A stretch of DNA of 39,635 nt from Neisseria elongata subsp. elongata (lineage in GTDB: Bacteria; Pseudomonadota; Gammaproteobacteria; Burkholderiales; Neisseriaceae): positions 1 through 39,635 of the forward strand of contig NZ_FOPS01000016.1 in assembly GCF_900113545.1 (NCBI RefSeq), read 5' to 3'. Below, piece by piece: positions 1 through 9,999 of this stretch. The stretch's first letter is position 1. Every line of letters starts with the position of its first letter. Under the pieces are notes generated by a model. It was not told the DNA's origin. It worked only from the letters and a program-made list of their open reading frames with translations, and made no database searches. The translations under genes were made by a program, and so were the position numbers.

Positions 1-175
1 CAGCCAAGGCCAAATGATGGCTGATGACCATACGGATTTTACGGTAGAACAGTGCTGCCGAATTGGGATGGATACCCAAAATATCGGCAGCGGAACGGGC
101 GGTGACTTGGAGTACAAAAAATTCAAGTAGTTTCTTTTGAACTCTCTTGCTTAATTTACAATTGGTTATCTGCAT
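1..175 (-). pseudogene. IS1016-type (IS1595 family) transposase, N-terminal part, cut by the window edge
   Basis: Reading leftwards from an ATG at 173-175, an open frame runs to the window edge (58 codons). It begins MQITNCKLSKRVQKKLLEFF and continues with a helix-turn-helix-like stretch containing TARSAADILGIHPNSAA. This matches the N-terminus of IS1016-like transposases common in Neisseria, which carry out cut-and-paste transposition. The catalytic DDE-type domain would lie outside the window, so intactness cannot be judged. The element sits just downstream of the rplQ terminator, outside the operon. The family call rests on remembered sequence character. The exact left-hand IS end between about 180 and 270 could not be fixed. 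Confidence 0.75.
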
Positions 176-270
176 TTTCGCACAAATGTCATAACTGCCA
201 ATCTACATCAACCAAAAATTTTATTAGAACTAAATATTCCAGATTATCTAGACGCGTATAGCAAATATAC

Positions 271-299
271 AAAAAGCCGGTCAAAAAGTGACCGGCTTT
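271..299 (-). terminator. Intrinsic terminator of the ribosomal protein operon
   Basis: An 11-bp perfect stem (AAAGCCGGTCA, loop, TGACCGGCTTT) lies 4 nt after the rplQ stop. On the minus strand it is followed by further T residues. It closes the whole S10-spc-alpha cluster and separates it from the IS1016-type element. Confidence 0.93.
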
Positions 300-302
300 A
301 TA

Positions 303-677
303 TTACTCATCCCGTGTATCAGCCTTATCAACTAACTCAACCAAAGCTAGCGGCGCATTATCACCTTGACGGAATCCACATTTTAAAATACGAATATAGC
401 CGCCATTACGAGACACAAAACGTTGCCCTAAATCATCAAATAACTTAACCACTACATCACGATCACGTGTTCGATTAAAAGCCAATCTACGATTTGCCAA
501 AGATGGCTTTTTACCTAAAGTAATTAACGGCTCTACAACTCGGCGAAGTTCTTTTGCTTTTGGCAAAGTTGTCACGATAGATTCATGAACCAACAAAGAA
601 TTTGCCATATTCCTTAACATTGCAGCCCTATGACTACTAGTCCTATTTAATTTACGATTACCATTGCGATGGCGCAT
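303..677 (-). CDS. rplQ: 50S ribosomal protein L17
   Basis: The 124-residue product starts [20 protein letters not shown], the diagnostic bacterial L17 N-terminus, and has the usual length. L17 binds 23S rRNA on the solvent side of the large subunit near the tunnel exit. It is the last gene of the alpha-operon part of the cluster, 25 nt after rpoA, the standard position. An intrinsic terminator follows 4 nt after the stop codon. Confidence 0.98.
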   Translation of the reverse strand: MRHRNGNRKLNRTSSHRAAMLRNMANSLLVHESIVTTLPKAKELRRVVEPLITLGKKPSLANRRLAFNRTRDRDVVVKLFDDLGQRFVSRNGGYIRILKCGFRQGDNAPLALVELVDKADTRDE

Positions 678-702
678 ACTATTATCCTTTAATATTCAAA
701 CT

Positions 703-1686
703 TTAAGGCTTCTCTAAATTTATTGGAGGCCATGCTTCAAGTTTTGAACCAAGAGTCAATCCTTTAGAAGCAAGAACTTCTTTAATTTCATTTAAAGACT
801 TCCTACCCAAGTTTGGTGTTTTTAACAACTCTGTCTCAGTACGCTGAATCAAATCACCAATATAATAGATATCTTCAGCTTTCAGGCAGTTAGCAGACCG
901 TACTGTTAATTCCAAATCATCTACAGGACGTAATAAAATAGGATCAATAGGTGGAGCTACTTCCTCGACTTCCTCAATAGGAGTGCCTTGCAAATCAGCA
1001 AATACAGCCATCTGATCAATCAATATTCGAGCAGCACTACGAACTGCCTCTTCTGGCTCTAAAGAACCATCCGTTTCAATATCTAAGACTAACCGATCAA
1101 GATCTGTTCGCTGCTCCACTCGTGCAGGCTCAACATCAAAGCTAACACGAGCAATAGGAGAAAAACTTGCATCCAATTGAATAGATCCAATATTATTTTC
1201 ATTCCCTGACTTTTTCCGTCCTACAACAGATTGGTAACCGCGGCCTTTCTCAACCTTAATTTCCATTTCAATGTCAGCATTATCGGACAAATGACAAATA
1301 ACATGATTAGGATTTATAACTTCAGCATCATGTGGCAACTCAATATCACTTGCCAACACCACACCTGAACCTGACTTCTTCAACCTCAGACGCACTTCAT
1401 TTCGGCCATGCAGTTTAAATATTATACCCTTAATATTTAACAACACATCAACAACATCTTCTTGAATACCATCTAATGTAGAATATTCATGTAACACACC
1501 TGTTATTGAAACCTCTGTCGGTGCAAAGCCATCCATAGATGATAATAAGATGCGACGCAACGCATTACCTAAAGTATGACCAAATCCCCGCTCAAATGGT
1601 TGCATCGACACTTTTGCGCGAGTAGGTGATATAGTGCTAACATCAATTTGCCTAGGCTTCAAGAATTCGGAAGTGCTATTATGCAT
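703..1686 (-). CDS. rpoA: DNA-directed RNA polymerase subunit alpha
   Basis: The 327-residue protein has the two-domain alpha layout. An N-terminal domain (about 1-235) contains the dimerisation and assembly motif [19 protein letters not shown]. An acidic Pro-rich linker (about 236-252) follows. The C-terminal domain (about 253-327) carries [15 protein letters not shown] and [10 protein letters not shown], the surface that contacts UP elements and activators. It nucleates the beta and beta-prime subunits of RNA polymerase. It sits between rpsD and rplQ as in most Proteobacteria, so polymerase and ribosome synthesis are transcriptionally linked. Length and domain order are normal. Confidence 0.99.
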   Translation of the reverse strand: MHNSTSEFLKPRQIDVSTISPTRAKVSMQPFERGFGHTLGNALRRILLSSMDGFAPTEVSITGVLHEYSTLDGIQEDVVDVLLNIKGIIFKLHGRNEVRLRLKKSGSGVVLASDIELPHDAEVINPNHVICHLSDNADIEMEIKVEKGRGYQSVVGRKKSGNENNIGSIQLDASFSPIARVSFDVEPARVEQRTDLDRLVLDIETDGSLEPEEAVRSAARILIDQMAVFADLQGTPIEEVEEVAPPIDPILLRPVDDLELTVRSANCLKAEDIYYIGDLIQRTETELLKTPNLGRKSLNEIKEVLASKGLTLGSKLEAWPPINLEKP

Positions 1687-1712
1687 TTAGCTGTCCCTCT
1701 TTAAGCTAGTAT

Positions 1713-2333
1713 TTACTTGGAATAGAATTCCACCACTAGCTGTTCATTAATATCACCAGTTAACTCTGAACGGTCGGGCATATTTTTAAAAATACCTTCC
1801 ATTTTTCCAGTATCAACAGCAACCCAGCCAGGCAAACCAATCTGAATAGCCAACCCTAACGCTTCCTGAATTCGAACCTGTTTTTTAGCCTTCTCTCGAA
1901 CGGCAACAACATCACCTGGTTGAACTTGAAAAGAAGGGATATTTACTACATGTCCATTAACGACAATAGCCTTATGAGCAACCAATTGTCGCGCTTCTGC
2001 TCTCGTAGACCCGAAACCCATACGATAAACCACATTATCTAAACGGGATTCTAATAGTTGCAATAACAATTCCCCTGTGGAGCCTTTTCTTCTAGAAGCT
2101 TCCGCAAAATATCGTCTAAATTGACGTTCCAATACACCATAAATACGGCGTATTTTTTGCTTTTCACGCAACTGCAGACCATACCCCGAAAGCCGTGCTT
2201 TTTTTGCACCATGCTGTCCAGGAGCTGAGTCAAATTTACACTTAGATTCTACTGAACGACGAGCACTTTTTAGGAACAAATCAGTCCCTTCTCGACGAGC
2301 CAATTTACATTTAGGGCCAATATACCGTGCCAT
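1713..2333 (-). CDS. rpsD: 30S ribosomal protein S4
   Basis: The 206-residue product starts [20 protein letters not shown], typical of the Cys-poor proteobacterial S4. I place the start at the ATG at 2331-2333. A GTG four codons upstream is open, but the ATG restores the family N-terminus and has a GGAG 11 nt upstream. The S4 RNA-binding domain (about 95-155) contains [11 protein letters not shown] and [15 protein letters not shown]4 nucleates 30S assembly on the 5' domain of 16S rRNA and in E. coli represses the alpha operon. No matching pseudoknot target was identified here. Confidence 0.97.
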   Translation of the reverse strand: MARYIGPKCKLARREGTDLFLKSARRSVESKCKFDSAPGQHGAKKARLSGYGLQLREKQKIRRIYGVLERQFRRYFAEASRRKGSTGELLLQLLESRLDNVVYRMGFGSTRAEARQLVAHKAIVVNGHVVNIPSFQVQPGDVVAVREKAKKQVRIQEALGLAIQIGLPGWVAVDTGKMEGIFKNMPDRSELTGDINEQLVVEFYSK

Positions 2334-2353
2334 AATTCCAATCACTCCAAATT

Positions 2354-2749
2354 CTAAATACGACGTTTTTTAGGCGGACGACAGCCATTATGTGGCAATG
2401 GCGTCACATCTGTAATGCTAGTTATTTTAAAACCCAGAGCATTCAAAGCACGAACAGATGACTCTCGACCAGGGCCTGGTCCTTTAATACGCACTTCTAA
2501 ATTCTTAATACCATACTCTTGGGCAACTTTACCAGCTGTTTCTGCTGCGACTTGAGCAGCGAATGGTGTACTTTTGCGCGAACCTTTAAAACCGGCACCA
2601 CCAGAAGTAGCCCAAGATAATGCATTCCCTTGGCGATCGGTAATAGTAATGATAGTATTATTAAAAGATGCATGAACATGCACAATACCTTCACTAATAG
2701 TCTTGCGTACTTTTTTACGTACACGCAAAGCTGTGTTTGCTTTTGCCAT
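2354..2749 (-). CDS. rpsK: 30S ribosomal protein S11
   Basis: The 131-residue product contains the S11 core motifs [21 protein letters not shown] and the basic C-terminus [13 protein letters not shown]11 forms part of the 30S platform near the E site. It lies in the conserved alpha-operon order rpsM-rpsK-rpsD, 19 nt after rpsM. Length and ends are normal. Confidence 0.99.
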   Translation of the reverse strand: MAKANTALRVRKKVRKTISEGIVHVHASFNNTIITITDRQGNALSWATSGGAGFKGSRKSTPFAAQVAAETAGKVAQEYGIKNLEVRIKGPGPGRESSVRALNALGFKITSITDVTPLPHNGCRPPKKRRI

Positions 2750-2768
2750 TAAACTAATCCTTTAAAAT

Positions 2769-3131
2769 TTATTTTTTACCTGCAATAGCTTTTCTTGGAC
2801 CTTTACGTGTACGAGCATTTGTTTTAGTACGCTGCCCACGACAAGGAAGACCACGACGATGGCGGAAACCTCTATAACACCCCATATCCATTAATCTCTT
2901 AATAGACATAGTTACCTCACGACGTAAATCACCTTCAACTTCATACTGAAGAACTTGCTCACGCAAAGCTTCCAATTGATTCTCATCCAAGTCTTTAACT
3001 TTTGTACTACCTTCAATACCTGTTGCAGCACAAATTAACTTGGCACGAGTACTACCTATACCATAAATTGCTTGCAATCCAATTACGATATGAGCATTAT
3101 TAGGGATATTTACCCCTGCTATACGAGCCAT
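2769..3131 (-). CDS. rpsM: 30S ribosomal protein S13
   Basis: The 120-residue product starts [20 protein letters not shown], has the helix-two-turn-helix region and ends in the very basic tail [16 protein letters not shown] that reaches towards the P-site tRNA. It is the first gene of the classical alpha operon and follows rpmJ after 52 nt. No separate promoter was convincing in that short gap. Confidence 0.99.
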   Translation of the reverse strand: MARIAGVNIPNNAHIVIGLQAIYGIGSTRAKLICAATGIEGSTKVKDLDENQLEALREQVLQYEVEGDLRREVTMSIKRLMDMGCYRGFRHRRGLPCRGQRTKTNARTRKGPRKAIAGKK

Positions 3132-3183
3132 ATTTTTTCCTTTTATTACAGACTACTGACCACAATAATAAATTTTAGCAAAA

Positions 3184-3297
3184 TTAACCTTGCCGTTGCT
3201 TATGTCTTGGATCAGTACAAATCACTCGAACTATTCTATTCCGGCGAATAATTTTACAATTACGACAGATCTTTTTAACAGATGGCTGAACGCGCAT
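3184..3297 (-). CDS. rpmJ: 50S ribosomal protein L36 (zinc-binding form)
   Basis: A 37-codon gene read directly from the sequence: ATG at 3295-3297, TAA at 3184-3186. The product starts [20 protein letters not shown] and ends [13 protein letters not shown]. It carries the zinc-ribbon ligands C11, C14, C27 and H32, so this is the zinc-containing paralogue. L36 binds domain VI of 23S rRNA. Its place between infA and rpsM is the conserved one. Confidence 0.96.
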   Translation of the reverse strand: MRVQPSVKKICRNCKIIRRNRIVRVICTDPRHKQRQG

Positions 3298-3317
3298 TAT
3301 AGCTTCCTTTCATTCAA

Positions 3318-3536
3318 TTACCTAGCTCGAAATACAATACGAGCACGTGACAAATCATAAGGTGTTAATTCAACAGTAACCTTATCACCAGGCGAAATCC
3401 GTATGTAGTGCATCCTCATCTTCCCTGATATATGCCCTAATACTATATAATCATTCTCTAATTTCACTTTAAAAGTTGCATTAGGCAAAGTCTCTAGGAT
3501 TTCCCCTTGCATCTGTATAATGTCTTCTTTAGCCAT
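3318..3536 (-). CDS. infA: Translation initiation factor IF-1
   Basis: The 72-residue product starts [20 protein letters not shown] and has the S1/OB-fold motif [20 protein letters not shown]. Its length is exactly typical. IF-1 occupies the 30S A site during initiation. Its position inside the ribosomal cluster between secY and rpmJ is the usual betaproteobacterial arrangement. Confidence 0.98.
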   Translation of the reverse strand: MAKEDIIQMQGEILETLPNATFKVKLENDYIVLGHISGKMRMHYIRISPGDKVTVELTPYDLSRARIVFRAR

Positions 3537-3554
3537 ATACTACTCAATCATTAC

Positions 3555-4853
3555 TTATAATAATATATCTCTATTATATTTTTTCATTAACTGTTCATAC
3601 TGCTGACTTACCCTATATGAAGAAACTTGTGTATTAAAATCCATTGCCACAACAACAAGAATCAATAAAGATGTCCCACCCAATGATAAACCAGCCCCCA
3701 AAATTGAGGAAAAAAGCTCAGGAATTAAGCATATAACTGTGATATATATTGCTCCCCACAAAGTTATGCGCATAACCACATTCTCTAAGTATAGAGATGT
3801 TTGAATTCCAGGTCTTACACCTGGTACAAAAGCACCACTCTTCTTGAGATTTTCCGCCATTTCCTTAGGATTAAAAACTAACGCAGTATAAAAATAACAA
3901 AAGAAAATAATAGAAACCGCAAAAAAGGAAATATAAACAGAGTTACCATGCTGTAACCATAACAACAGCTTTTGCACCCAACCTACATCATTGCCCCGCC
4001 CAAACCAGCCAATAATCGTAACAGGAAAAAGGATTATACTTGAAGCAAAAATAGGTGGAATTACCCCAGCCATATTTAACTTAAATGGCAAATGATTACT
4101 TTTCCCTAAAAATCCCTGGCTATTTGAATTTCTCGCATAATGCACAGGAATCTTACGTTGAGCTGATTCAAAGTAAACAACAATGTATACTAAAAACAAA
4201 ACACTAATAACAACAATTAATGCTAAAGCCAAATTAGTAGTTGCAACATTTAAAAATTGTGAGATTCCAAAAGGTATACCCGAAGCAATTCCTGCCATGA
4301 TAATAAGAGAAATCCCATTACCTATACCTCTTTCCGTTATCTGTTCCCCAAGCCACATCAAAAACATTGTTCCTGTTACCAAACAAATTATCGTAGAAAA
4401 ATAAAATTCTATTTGTCCAATAACCACAACATTCTGCTGATAAACAAAGGCAGCAGCAGCCACACCCTGCAAAGTAGCCAAGAAAACTGTACACAATCGA
4501 GTATATTTAGTAATTATCTTCCGGCCTGCTTCACCTTCCTTTTTTAACGCTTTTAATGTTGGAATTATTTCTGATGCAAGCTGAACCACAATAGAAGCAG
4601 AAATATAAGGCATTATACCAATTGCGAAGATGCTAAATCGTTCCAAGGATCCACCAGAAAACATATTAAGCATATTAAGGATGCCATTGGTAGAATTTTG
4701 ATAAAAGTCGTTTAAAGCAGCTGCATCAACACCGGGAACAGGAATATGAGCACCAATCCGGAAAACGAATAATGCAGCTAAAAGAAAGATTAGCCGTTGC
4801 TTAAATTCACCAGACTTAAATAATTCTAATACCAAATGCTGATTAGCTGCCAT
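3555..4853 (-). CDS. secY: Protein translocase subunit SecY
   Basis: A 432-residue polytopic inner-membrane protein with about ten hydrophobic segments, the first near residues 20-38. It contains the SecY signature region GVDAAALNDF and FSGGSLERFSIFAIGIMPYI. The basic cytoplasmic loop with FESAQRKIPVHYA corresponds to the C4/C5 ribosome and SecA docking region. SecY forms the Sec channel with SecE and SecG and exports the signal-peptide proteins seen elsewhere here. It follows rplO after 13 nt. It is one of the most AT-rich genes of the block; a sampled line gave about 30% GC. Confidence 0.99.
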   Translation of the reverse strand: MAANQHLVLELFKSGEFKQRLIFLLAALFVFRIGAHIPVPGVDAAALNDFYQNSTNGILNMLNMFSGGSLERFSIFAIGIMPYISASIVVQLASEIIPTLKALKKEGEAGRKIITKYTRLCTVFLATLQGVAAAAFVYQQNVVVIGQIEFYFSTIICLVTGTMFLMWLGEQITERGIGNGISLIIMAGIASGIPFGISQFLNVATTNLALALIVVISVLFLVYIVVYFESAQRKIPVHYARNSNSQGFLGKSNHLPFKLNMAGVIPPIFASSIILFPVTIIGWFGRGNDVGWVQKLLLWLQHGNSVYISFFAVSIIFFCYFYTALVFNPKEMAENLKKSGAFVPGVRPGIQTSLYLENVVMRITLWGAIYITVICLIPELFSSILGAGLSLGGTSLLILVVVAMDFNTQVSSYRVSQQYEQLMKKYNRDILL

Positions 4854-4866
4854 TTAGTTATCAACC

Positions 4867-5301
4867 TTACTCTTCAATTCTGCCACCAGCTGCTTCGATT
4901 GCAATTTTTGCACCTTTAGTAGCCTTGATACCCTTTAAAATAACAGCTCTTTCTATGCTTCCAGCTGAAATTATTTTTACAAATTTCACTTTATCCGAAA
5001 CAATACCTGCTTGTTTCAGAGAAAACAAATCAACCACATCAGAACTCAATGAATTAAGCTCTGTTAGGTGAACTTCTGCAGTTATCAAAGCAGTCAAAGA
5101 TCTAAAACCTCGTTTAGGTAATCTTCGTTGTAAAGGCATTTGCCCACCTTCAAAACCAACTTTATGGAAACCACCTGAGCGGCTTTTTTGCCCCTTATGG
5201 CCACGCCCACAAGTCTTACCTAATCCACTGCCTATACCACGACCAACTCGACGGCTAGAATGCTTTGCCCCCTCTGCAGGCTGAATAGTATTTAAAAACA
5301 T
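4867..5301 (-). CDS. rplO: 50S ribosomal protein L15
   Basis: The 144-residue product has the Gly/Arg-rich N-terminal extension with [20 protein letters not shown] and the globular C-terminal domain. L15 is a late-assembly protein that threads its extension into 23S rRNA. It is the last ribosomal gene before secY in the spc order and begins 2 nt after the rpmD stop. Confidence 0.98.
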   Translation of the reverse strand: MFLNTIQPAEGAKHSSRRVGRGIGSGLGKTCGRGHKGQKSRSGGFHKVGFEGGQMPLQRRLPKRGFRSLTALITAEVHLTELNSLSSDVVDLFSLKQAGIVSDKVKFVKIISAGSIERAVILKGIKATKGAKIAIEAAGGRIEE

Positions 5302-5303
5302 AA

Positions 5304-5489
5304 CTATAGCTCCACCTTTAGCAAATAACGGATTTTATTAATCATACCCCAATTTTCCGGTGTATCTAATACATTCACAACATGGCCACGTCTTTTTAAA
5401 CCTAAGCCGCGAGCACATGCTCGATGCGAGGAAATGGTACCAATCAAACTTTTAACTAAAGTTATTTGGATTAATTTTTTCTCACTCAT
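5304..5489 (-). CDS. rpmD: 50S ribosomal protein L30
   Basis: The 61-residue product starts [20 protein letters not shown] and shows the L30 core. I use the ATG at 5487-5489; the reading frame extends one codon further to a TTG that is less likely. The start overlaps the end of rpsE by 8 nt, which suggests translational coupling. L30 is a small large-subunit protein. Confidence 0.95.
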   Translation of the reverse strand: MSEKKLIQITLVKSLIGTISSHRACARGLGLKRRGHVVNVLDTPENWGMINKIRYLLKVEL

Positions 5490-6000
5490 CAATATCCCCT
5501 AAAATTTTCTCTACGGACATTCCTCTTTTAGCAGCAACTTCCGCTGGCGTGTACAATTTTGATAAACCATCCAATGTAGCACGCACAATATTATAAGGAT
5601 TAGTTGAGCCATGAACCTTAGCAGAAATATTATGTACACCTAATGCGTCAAATACTAATCTCATTGGTCCTCCAGCCTTAACACCACTACCTTCTTTTGC
5701 CGGCTGCATGAATACACGTGTTGCACCATGCTTTCCAAGCACCTCGTGATAGATAGTACCATTTTTAAGAGGAACTTTAATCATTGATCTACGAGCTTGA
5801 TCCATTGCTTTTTGTACAGCAACAGGAACCTCTTTAGACTTACCTTTTCCCATACCAATACGGCCGTCACCGTCGCCAACAACAGTTAGCGCAGAGAAAG
5901 CCATGATACGGCCACCTTTAACTACTTTAGTTACACGATTAACTGCGACCATTTTTTCAATCAGGCCGTCACCACGTTCTTCAATTTCATGTTTTGCCAT
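5482..6000 (-). CDS. rpsE: 30S ribosomal protein S5
   Basis: The 172-residue product contains the S5 double-stranded-RNA-binding signature [20 protein letters not shown] and [17 protein letters not shown], followed by the C-terminal fold. S5 lines the mRNA entry tunnel and helps proofreading. Its stop overlaps the rpmD start. Length is typical. Confidence 0.99.
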   Translation of the reverse strand: MAKHEIEERGDGLIEKMVAVNRVTKVVKGGRIMAFSALTVVGDGDGRIGMGKGKSKEVPVAVQKAMDQARRSMIKVPLKNGTIYHEVLGKHGATRVFMQPAKEGSGVKAGGPMRLVFDALGVHNISAKVHGSTNPYNIVRATLDGLSKLYTPAEVAAKRGMSVEKILGDIDE

Positions 6001-6017
6001 CTGAAAGTCTCCAATTA

Positions 6018-6371
6018 TTAGAAGCTTAAACCATTTTCACGTGCAGCTTCAGCCAAAGCTTTCACACGACCGTGATATTGGAAACCTGAACGATCAAAAG
6101 CAACTTTTTCTACACCTACTGCTTTAGCTTTCTCAGCAATGCGCTTTCCTACTACTGCAGCTGCCTCGGCGTTGCTACCAGATTTCAGAGTATCACGCAC
6201 TTCAGCTTCCAATGTAGAGGCTTGAGCCAATACTTTATCACCTTCAGCACTAATTACTTGAGCATAAATATGATTATTGCTACGGAACACACATAATCTT
6301 ACCATTTTCAAGTCCGCAATACGTGCACGGGTTTTACGTGCACGACGGAGTCGGGTTGTATGTTTATCCAT
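6018..6371 (-). CDS. rplR: 50S ribosomal protein L18
   Basis: The 117-residue product starts [20 protein letters not shown] and ends with the conserved [19 protein letters not shown]18 binds 5S rRNA together with L5 in the central protuberance. It lies between rplF and rpsE in the standard spc order. Confidence 0.98.
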   Translation of the reverse strand: MDKHTTRLRRARKTRARIADLKMVRLCVFRSNNHIYAQVISAEGDKVLAQASTLEAEVRDTLKSGSNAEAAAVVGKRIAEKAKAVGVEKVAFDRSGFQYHGRVKALAEAARENGLSF

Positions 6372-6384
6372 TAGTGAACCTCAA

Positions 6385-6918
6385 TTATTTTTTCTTGGCT
6401 TCTTTCATCACCACCACTTCACCTACATAACGAACACCCTTACCTTTATAAGGCTCAGGAGAACGGAATGCACGAATTTCAGCAGCGACTTGACCAACTA
6501 CTTGTTTATCTGCACCAGTCAAAACGATCTCTGTTTGGCTAGGAGTTTGAACAGAAACACCTTCGGGCATTTCATATACGATTGGATGAGAAAAACCCAA
6601 AGACAAATTCAAAACTTTGCCTTGAGCTTGAGCACGGTAACCAACACCAATCAATTGTAGTTTTTTTTCAAAACCTTCTGAAACACCTTTAACCATATTA
6701 TTAACTAATGCACGAGCAGTACCTGACATAGCATTTGCCTGTTTGCTGTCATTTTTTGCAGCAAAAGTTAATTTACCATCGTTTAATTCAATGGCAACAT
6801 CAGAATGCAAAGGAAAGGACAACTCGCCATTCTTACCCTTGATAACCAATGCTTCTGTTCCAAATTTTACTTCTACACCAGCAGGAACAGTCACTGGGTT
6901 TTTTGCGACACGTGACAT
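6385..6918 (-). CDS. rplF: 50S ribosomal protein L6
   Basis: The 177-residue product begins [20 protein letters not shown] and contains the C-terminal L6 signature [16 protein letters not shown]. It has the two repeated L6 domains expected for this length. L6 sits near the sarcin-ricin loop and the factor-binding region. Confidence 0.99.
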   Translation of the reverse strand: MSRVAKNPVTVPAGVEVKFGTEALVIKGKNGELSFPLHSDVAIELNDGKLTFAAKNDSKQANAMSGTARALVNNMVKGVSEGFEKKLQLIGVGYRAQAQGKVLNLSLGFSHPIVYEMPEGVSVQTPSQTEIVLTGADKQVVGQVAAEIRAFRSPEPYKGKGVRYVGEVVVMKEAKKK

Positions 6919-6931
6919 TTACTTTTCTCCA

Positions 6932-7324
6932 CTAGGCTACAATGCACAACAACTCACCACCAACACCCTCAGAACGAGCCTTGCGATCAGTCATCACACC
7001 TTTAGAAGTACTAACAATAGCGATACCCAAACCGTTCATAACATTAGGAATTTCGCTAGAAGCTTTATAAATGCGCAAACCTGGACGTGAAACACGTTTA
7101 ATTTGCTCAATCACAGGGCGACCTGCATAGTATTTCAATTGAATTTCCAATACTGGCTTCGCATCAACAGAAACCGAAAAGTCCTCGATATAACCTTCTT
7201 CTTTCAAGACCTTTGCAATCGCGCACTTTAATTTGGAAGAAGGCATGGCAACTGCTACCTTATCGGCACGTTGCGCATTACGAATACGAGTCAACATATC
7301 GGAAATAGGATCATGCATACTCAT
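6932..7324 (-). CDS. rpsH: 30S ribosomal protein S8
   Basis: The 130-residue product starts [20 protein letters not shown] and ends with the S8 signature [21 protein letters not shown]8 binds 16S rRNA helix 21. In E. coli it represses the spc operon by binding a mimic at the start of rplE; I did not verify such a structure here. Confidence 0.99.
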   Translation of the reverse strand: MSMHDPISDMLTRIRNAQRADKVAVAMPSSKLKCAIAKVLKEEGYIEDFSVSVDAKPVLEIQLKYYAGRPVIEQIKRVSRPGLRIYKASSEIPNVMNGLGIAIVSTSKGVMTDRKARSEGVGGELLCIVA

Positions 7325-7338
7325 TATTAATACTCCTA

Positions 7339-7644
7339 TTACCAGCTAGCTTTAACAACACCCGGAATCTCGCCACGCATAGCGATTTCACGGATTTTAA
7401 TACGACCCAAACCGAATTTACGGAAAGTACCACGAGGACGACCTGTCAAAGCACAACGACGGCGTTGACGTACAGGAGCTGCATTACGCGGAATAGATTG
7501 GAACTTCAGACGAGCTTCAAAACGCTCCTCTTCAGTTGCATTCGCATCATTAATAACAGCAAAAATTGCCTCACGTTTGGCTGCAAACTTTTTCGCCAAA
7601 GCTTGACGTTTCAGTTCACGATTAATAAGTGCTTTCTTAGCCAT
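7339..7644 (-). CDS. rpsN: 30S ribosomal protein S14 (long, zinc-free form)
   Basis: The 101-residue product starts [20 protein letters not shown] and carries [20 protein letters not shown]. Only one cysteine is present, so it lacks the paired CXXC of the zinc form and belongs to the long C-minus type. S14 sits in the head of the 30S subunit. It is 2 nt from rplE. Confidence 0.98.
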   Translation of the reverse strand: MAKKALINRELKRQALAKKFAAKREAIFAVINDANATEEERFEARLKFQSIPRNAAPVRQRRRCALTGRPRGTFRKFGLGRIKIREIAMRGEIPGVVKASW

Positions 7645-7646
7645 GA

Positions 7647-8186
7647 TTATCCTTTAAACGGAAACTTAAACAGTGACAATAAAGCTTTAGCTTCTTCATC
7701 AGTTTTTGCAGTAGTTGTAATAGTAATATTCAAACCACGCAAAGCATCAATTTTATCGTATTCAATTTCCGGGAAAATGATTTGCTCACGAACACCCATG
7801 TTGTAATTACCACGACCATCAAAAGATTTGCCACTTACACCGCGAAAGTCACGCACTCGAGGTAATGCAATAGTGATCAAACGATCCAAGAATTCAAACA
7901 TTTGATTACGACGTAATGTTACTTTGCAACCAACAGGATAATTATCGCGAATTTTGAAACCAGCAATAGATTTACGAGCAACAGTAACCACTGGTTTTTG
8001 ACCAGCAATTTTCTCTAAATCAGATACTGCATGCTCCATAACTTTTTTATCAGCAACAGCCTCTCCAACCCCCATATTTAAAGTAATTTTTTCAATACGA
8101 GGAACTTCCATTACCGACTTGTAACCAAACTGCTTAATCAATTCAGGAACAACTGTATCTTTATAAAACTCTCTCAAACGAGCCAT
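7647..8186 (-). CDS. rplE: 50S ribosomal protein L5
   Basis: The 179-residue product starts [20 protein letters not shown] and contains the L5 signature [15 protein letters not shown]. It also has the loop [19 protein letters not shown], which contacts 5S rRNA and the P-site tRNA. Length and order (rplX-rplE-rpsN) are normal. Confidence 0.99.
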   Translation of the reverse strand: MARLREFYKDTVVPELIKQFGYKSVMEVPRIEKITLNMGVGEAVADKKVMEHAVSDLEKIAGQKPVVTVARKSIAGFKIRDNYPVGCKVTLRRNQMFEFLDRLITIALPRVRDFRGVSGKSFDGRGNYNMGVREQIIFPEIEYDKIDALRGLNITITTTAKTDEEAKALLSLFKFPFKG

Positions 8187-8195
8187 GTTATCTCC

Positions 8196-8519
8196 TTATG
8201 CTCCAATAACAGAGCCATTTGACTTGAAGAAGCGAACGCGCTTAACTTTGCCTTCATTTTCAATTAGCTTAATACCAACACGGTCTGCTTTATTAGTTTC
8301 TGGATTCAAGATTGCGATATTGGAAATATCTAGCGGCATCTCTTTAGAAATTAAACCACCCTCAACACCACGCATTGGATTTGGTTTTTGATGTCGCCTC
8401 ACAACGTTAACACCTTCAACAACAACTTTACCACCCAACACTCGAATCACTTGACCTTGCTTACCTTTATCCCTACCAGCAATCACAACAACTTGATCAC
8501 CTTTAATGATTTTATTCAT
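8196..8519 (-). CDS. rplX: 50S ribosomal protein L24
   Basis: The 107-residue product starts MNKIIKGDQVVVIAGRDKGK, with a KOW motif in residues about 6-35. L24 is an assembly initiator of the large subunit near the tunnel exit. It lies between rplN and rplE in the standard order. Confidence 0.99.
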   Translation of the reverse strand: MNKIIKGDQVVVIAGRDKGKQGQVIRVLGGKVVVEGVNVVRRHQKPNPMRGVEGGLISKEMPLDISNIAILNPETNKADRVGIKLIENEGKVKRVRFFKSNGSVIGA

Positions 8520-8530
8520 CTCGCTATTCC

Positions 8531-8899
8531 TTATAATACCTCAGGCGCCAATGAAACGATTTTCATAAATCGTTCAGTACGCAACTCACGTGTCACCGGG
8601 CCAAAAATACGAGTACCTAGAGGCTCAAGTTTGTTGTTTAATAATACAGCAGCGTTGTTATCAAATTTAATCAACGCACCATCGGGTCGACGCACACCTT
8701 TAGCGGTACGAACAACAACCGCATTATATACATCACCTTTTTTAACCCGCCCACGCGGAGCCGCATCTTTAACTGCGACTTTAACAATATCGCCAACAGA
8801 AGCGTAGCGACGCTTAGATCCACCCAACACTTTAATACACATCACGCGACGCGCACCAGAGTTATCAGCCACATCTAAGATGGTCTGCATTTGAATCAT
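8531..8899 (-). CDS. rplN: 50S ribosomal protein L14
   Basis: The 122-residue product starts [21 protein letters not shown] choose the ATG at 8897-8899, with AAGG 7 nt upstream, because it gives the exact family start; the frame is open for eight more codons. L14 forms an intersubunit bridge. As in E. coli, rplN is the first gene of the spc part and lies behind a 205-nt gap that holds a promoter. Confidence 0.97.
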   Translation of the reverse strand: MIQMQTILDVADNSGARRVMCIKVLGGSKRRYASVGDIVKVAVKDAAPRGRVKKGDVYNAVVVRTAKGVRRPDGALIKFDNNAAVLLNNKLEPLGTRIFGPVTRELRTERFMKIVSLAPEVL

Positions 8900-9065
8900 A
8901 TTATTACCTTTAATTAAATCCAACTTAATTTATCACTTTTAATATTGCATTACAGCATTCAATATATAGCAATACTAAAACCCAACTAAATAGGTTCAAA
9001 TAAATCAGTTTTGGCCCCAAAGGGAGAAGCATCTAGGAATCTAGTAAGCTCAAAATAAGGAGCGG

Positions 9066-9093
9066 AGTATACAGCAATTTTTTAAAATTGCAA
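9066..9093 (-). promoter_or_regulatory. Predicted sigma-70 promoter at the S10/spc boundary
   Basis: On the minus strand TTGCAA (9088-9093) and TATACT (9066-9071) are separated by 16 nt. An 18-nt perfect inverted repeat (9074-9091, GCAATTTT-AA-AAAATTGC) fills the spacer and could hold a regulator. The site lies about 170 nt before rplN, in the longest non-coding gap of the cluster and at the same boundary as in E. coli. Confidence 0.65.
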
Positions 9094-9128
9094 GCCCCAC
9101 CCCCTGCCATATAAATAGCAAAACCAAA

Positions 9129-9392
9129 TTATATTGAGCGCACTTTTTCTACCAATTCCTTAACTACCCAAGATTTTGTTTTTGACAAAGGGCGACACTC
9201 TTCAATAATTACAACATCACCAACATTACATTGATTTGTTGAATCATGAGCATGAATTTTTGTAGAGCGACGAATAACTTTACCATACAAGGGATGCTTT
9301 ACCTTACGCTCAACCAAAACGGTAACCGTTTTATCCATACTATTGCTGACGACCTTACCTTGCAATGTACGAACATTTTTAATTTCGATCAT
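9129..9392 (-). CDS. rpsQ: 30S ribosomal protein S17
   Basis: The 87-residue product contains [20 protein letters not shown] and the OB-fold typical of S17, ending [12 protein letters not shown]. Its ATG overlaps the rpmC stop by one base. It is the last gene of the S10 part. S17 is a primary 16S rRNA binder. Confidence 0.98.
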   Translation of the reverse strand: MIEIKNVRTLQGKVVSNSMDKTVTVLVERKVKHPLYGKVIRRSTKIHAHDSTNQCNVGDVVIIEECRPLSKTKSWVVKELVEKVRSI

Positions 9393-9583
9393 TATTGAGC
9401 ACCTTTTTCAGCTAAAACAGTCTTAATACGTGCAATATTTCGGCGTACTTTTTTTAACTCACTGGTTTTCCCTAATTGGCCAGTTGCATGCTGCATACGC
9501 AAACCAAATTGAACTTTTAATAAATCTATCAACTCTTGGTTTAACTGCTCACTTGATCTATTCTTCAATTCATGAGTTTTCAT
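9392..9583 (-). CDS. rpmC: 50S ribosomal protein L29
   Basis: The 63-residue, mostly helical product starts [20 protein letters not shown] and has the L29 core [17 protein letters not shown]29 lies at the tunnel exit and forms part of the SRP and trigger-factor docking site with L23. It overlaps both neighbours by one base, which suggests tight translational coupling. Confidence 0.98.
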   Translation of the reverse strand: MKTHELKNRSSEQLNQELIDLLKVQFGLRMQHATGQLGKTSELKKVRRNIARIKTVLAEKGAQ

Positions 9584-9999
9584 TATTTACCCACCTGTCT
9601 CGTTACAAATACAGTTGGAATTGGCAGCTTAGCTGCAGCTAATGCAAAAGCTTCACGTGCTAAAGATTCTGCAACGCCATCCATCTCATAGAGAATTTTC
9701 CCAGGTTTAATTTCTGCAACATAATATTCAACAGAACCCTTACCTCCACCCATACGAACTTGTATTGGTTTCTCTGTAATTGGCTTATCTGGGAATACGC
9801 GAATCCAAATACGGCCGCCACGTTTAATATGACGTGTCATTGCGCGTCGAGCAGCTTCGATTTGCCTTGCAGTAAGCCTACCACGACCCACAGCCTTCAA
9901 AGCAAAATCACCAAAACTAACGGCATTACCACGCAGAGCCAAACCTGTATTGCGTCCTTTATGTTGCTTACGGTACTTCAGTCTAGTTGGTTGCAGCAT
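9583..9999 (-). CDS. rplP: 50S ribosomal protein L16
   Basis: The 138-residue product starts [20 protein letters not shown] and contains [20 protein letters not shown] and [19 protein letters not shown], the L16 signatures. L16 organises the A-site tRNA region of the large subunit. Its start lies 17 nt inside the end of rpsC. Confidence 0.99.
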   Translation of the reverse strand: MLQPTRLKYRKQHKGRNTGLALRGNAVSFGDFALKAVGRGRLTARQIEAARRAMTRHIKRGGRIWIRVFPDKPITEKPIQVRMGGGKGSVEYYVAEIKPGKILYEMDGVAESLAREAFALAAAKLPIPTVFVTRQVGK

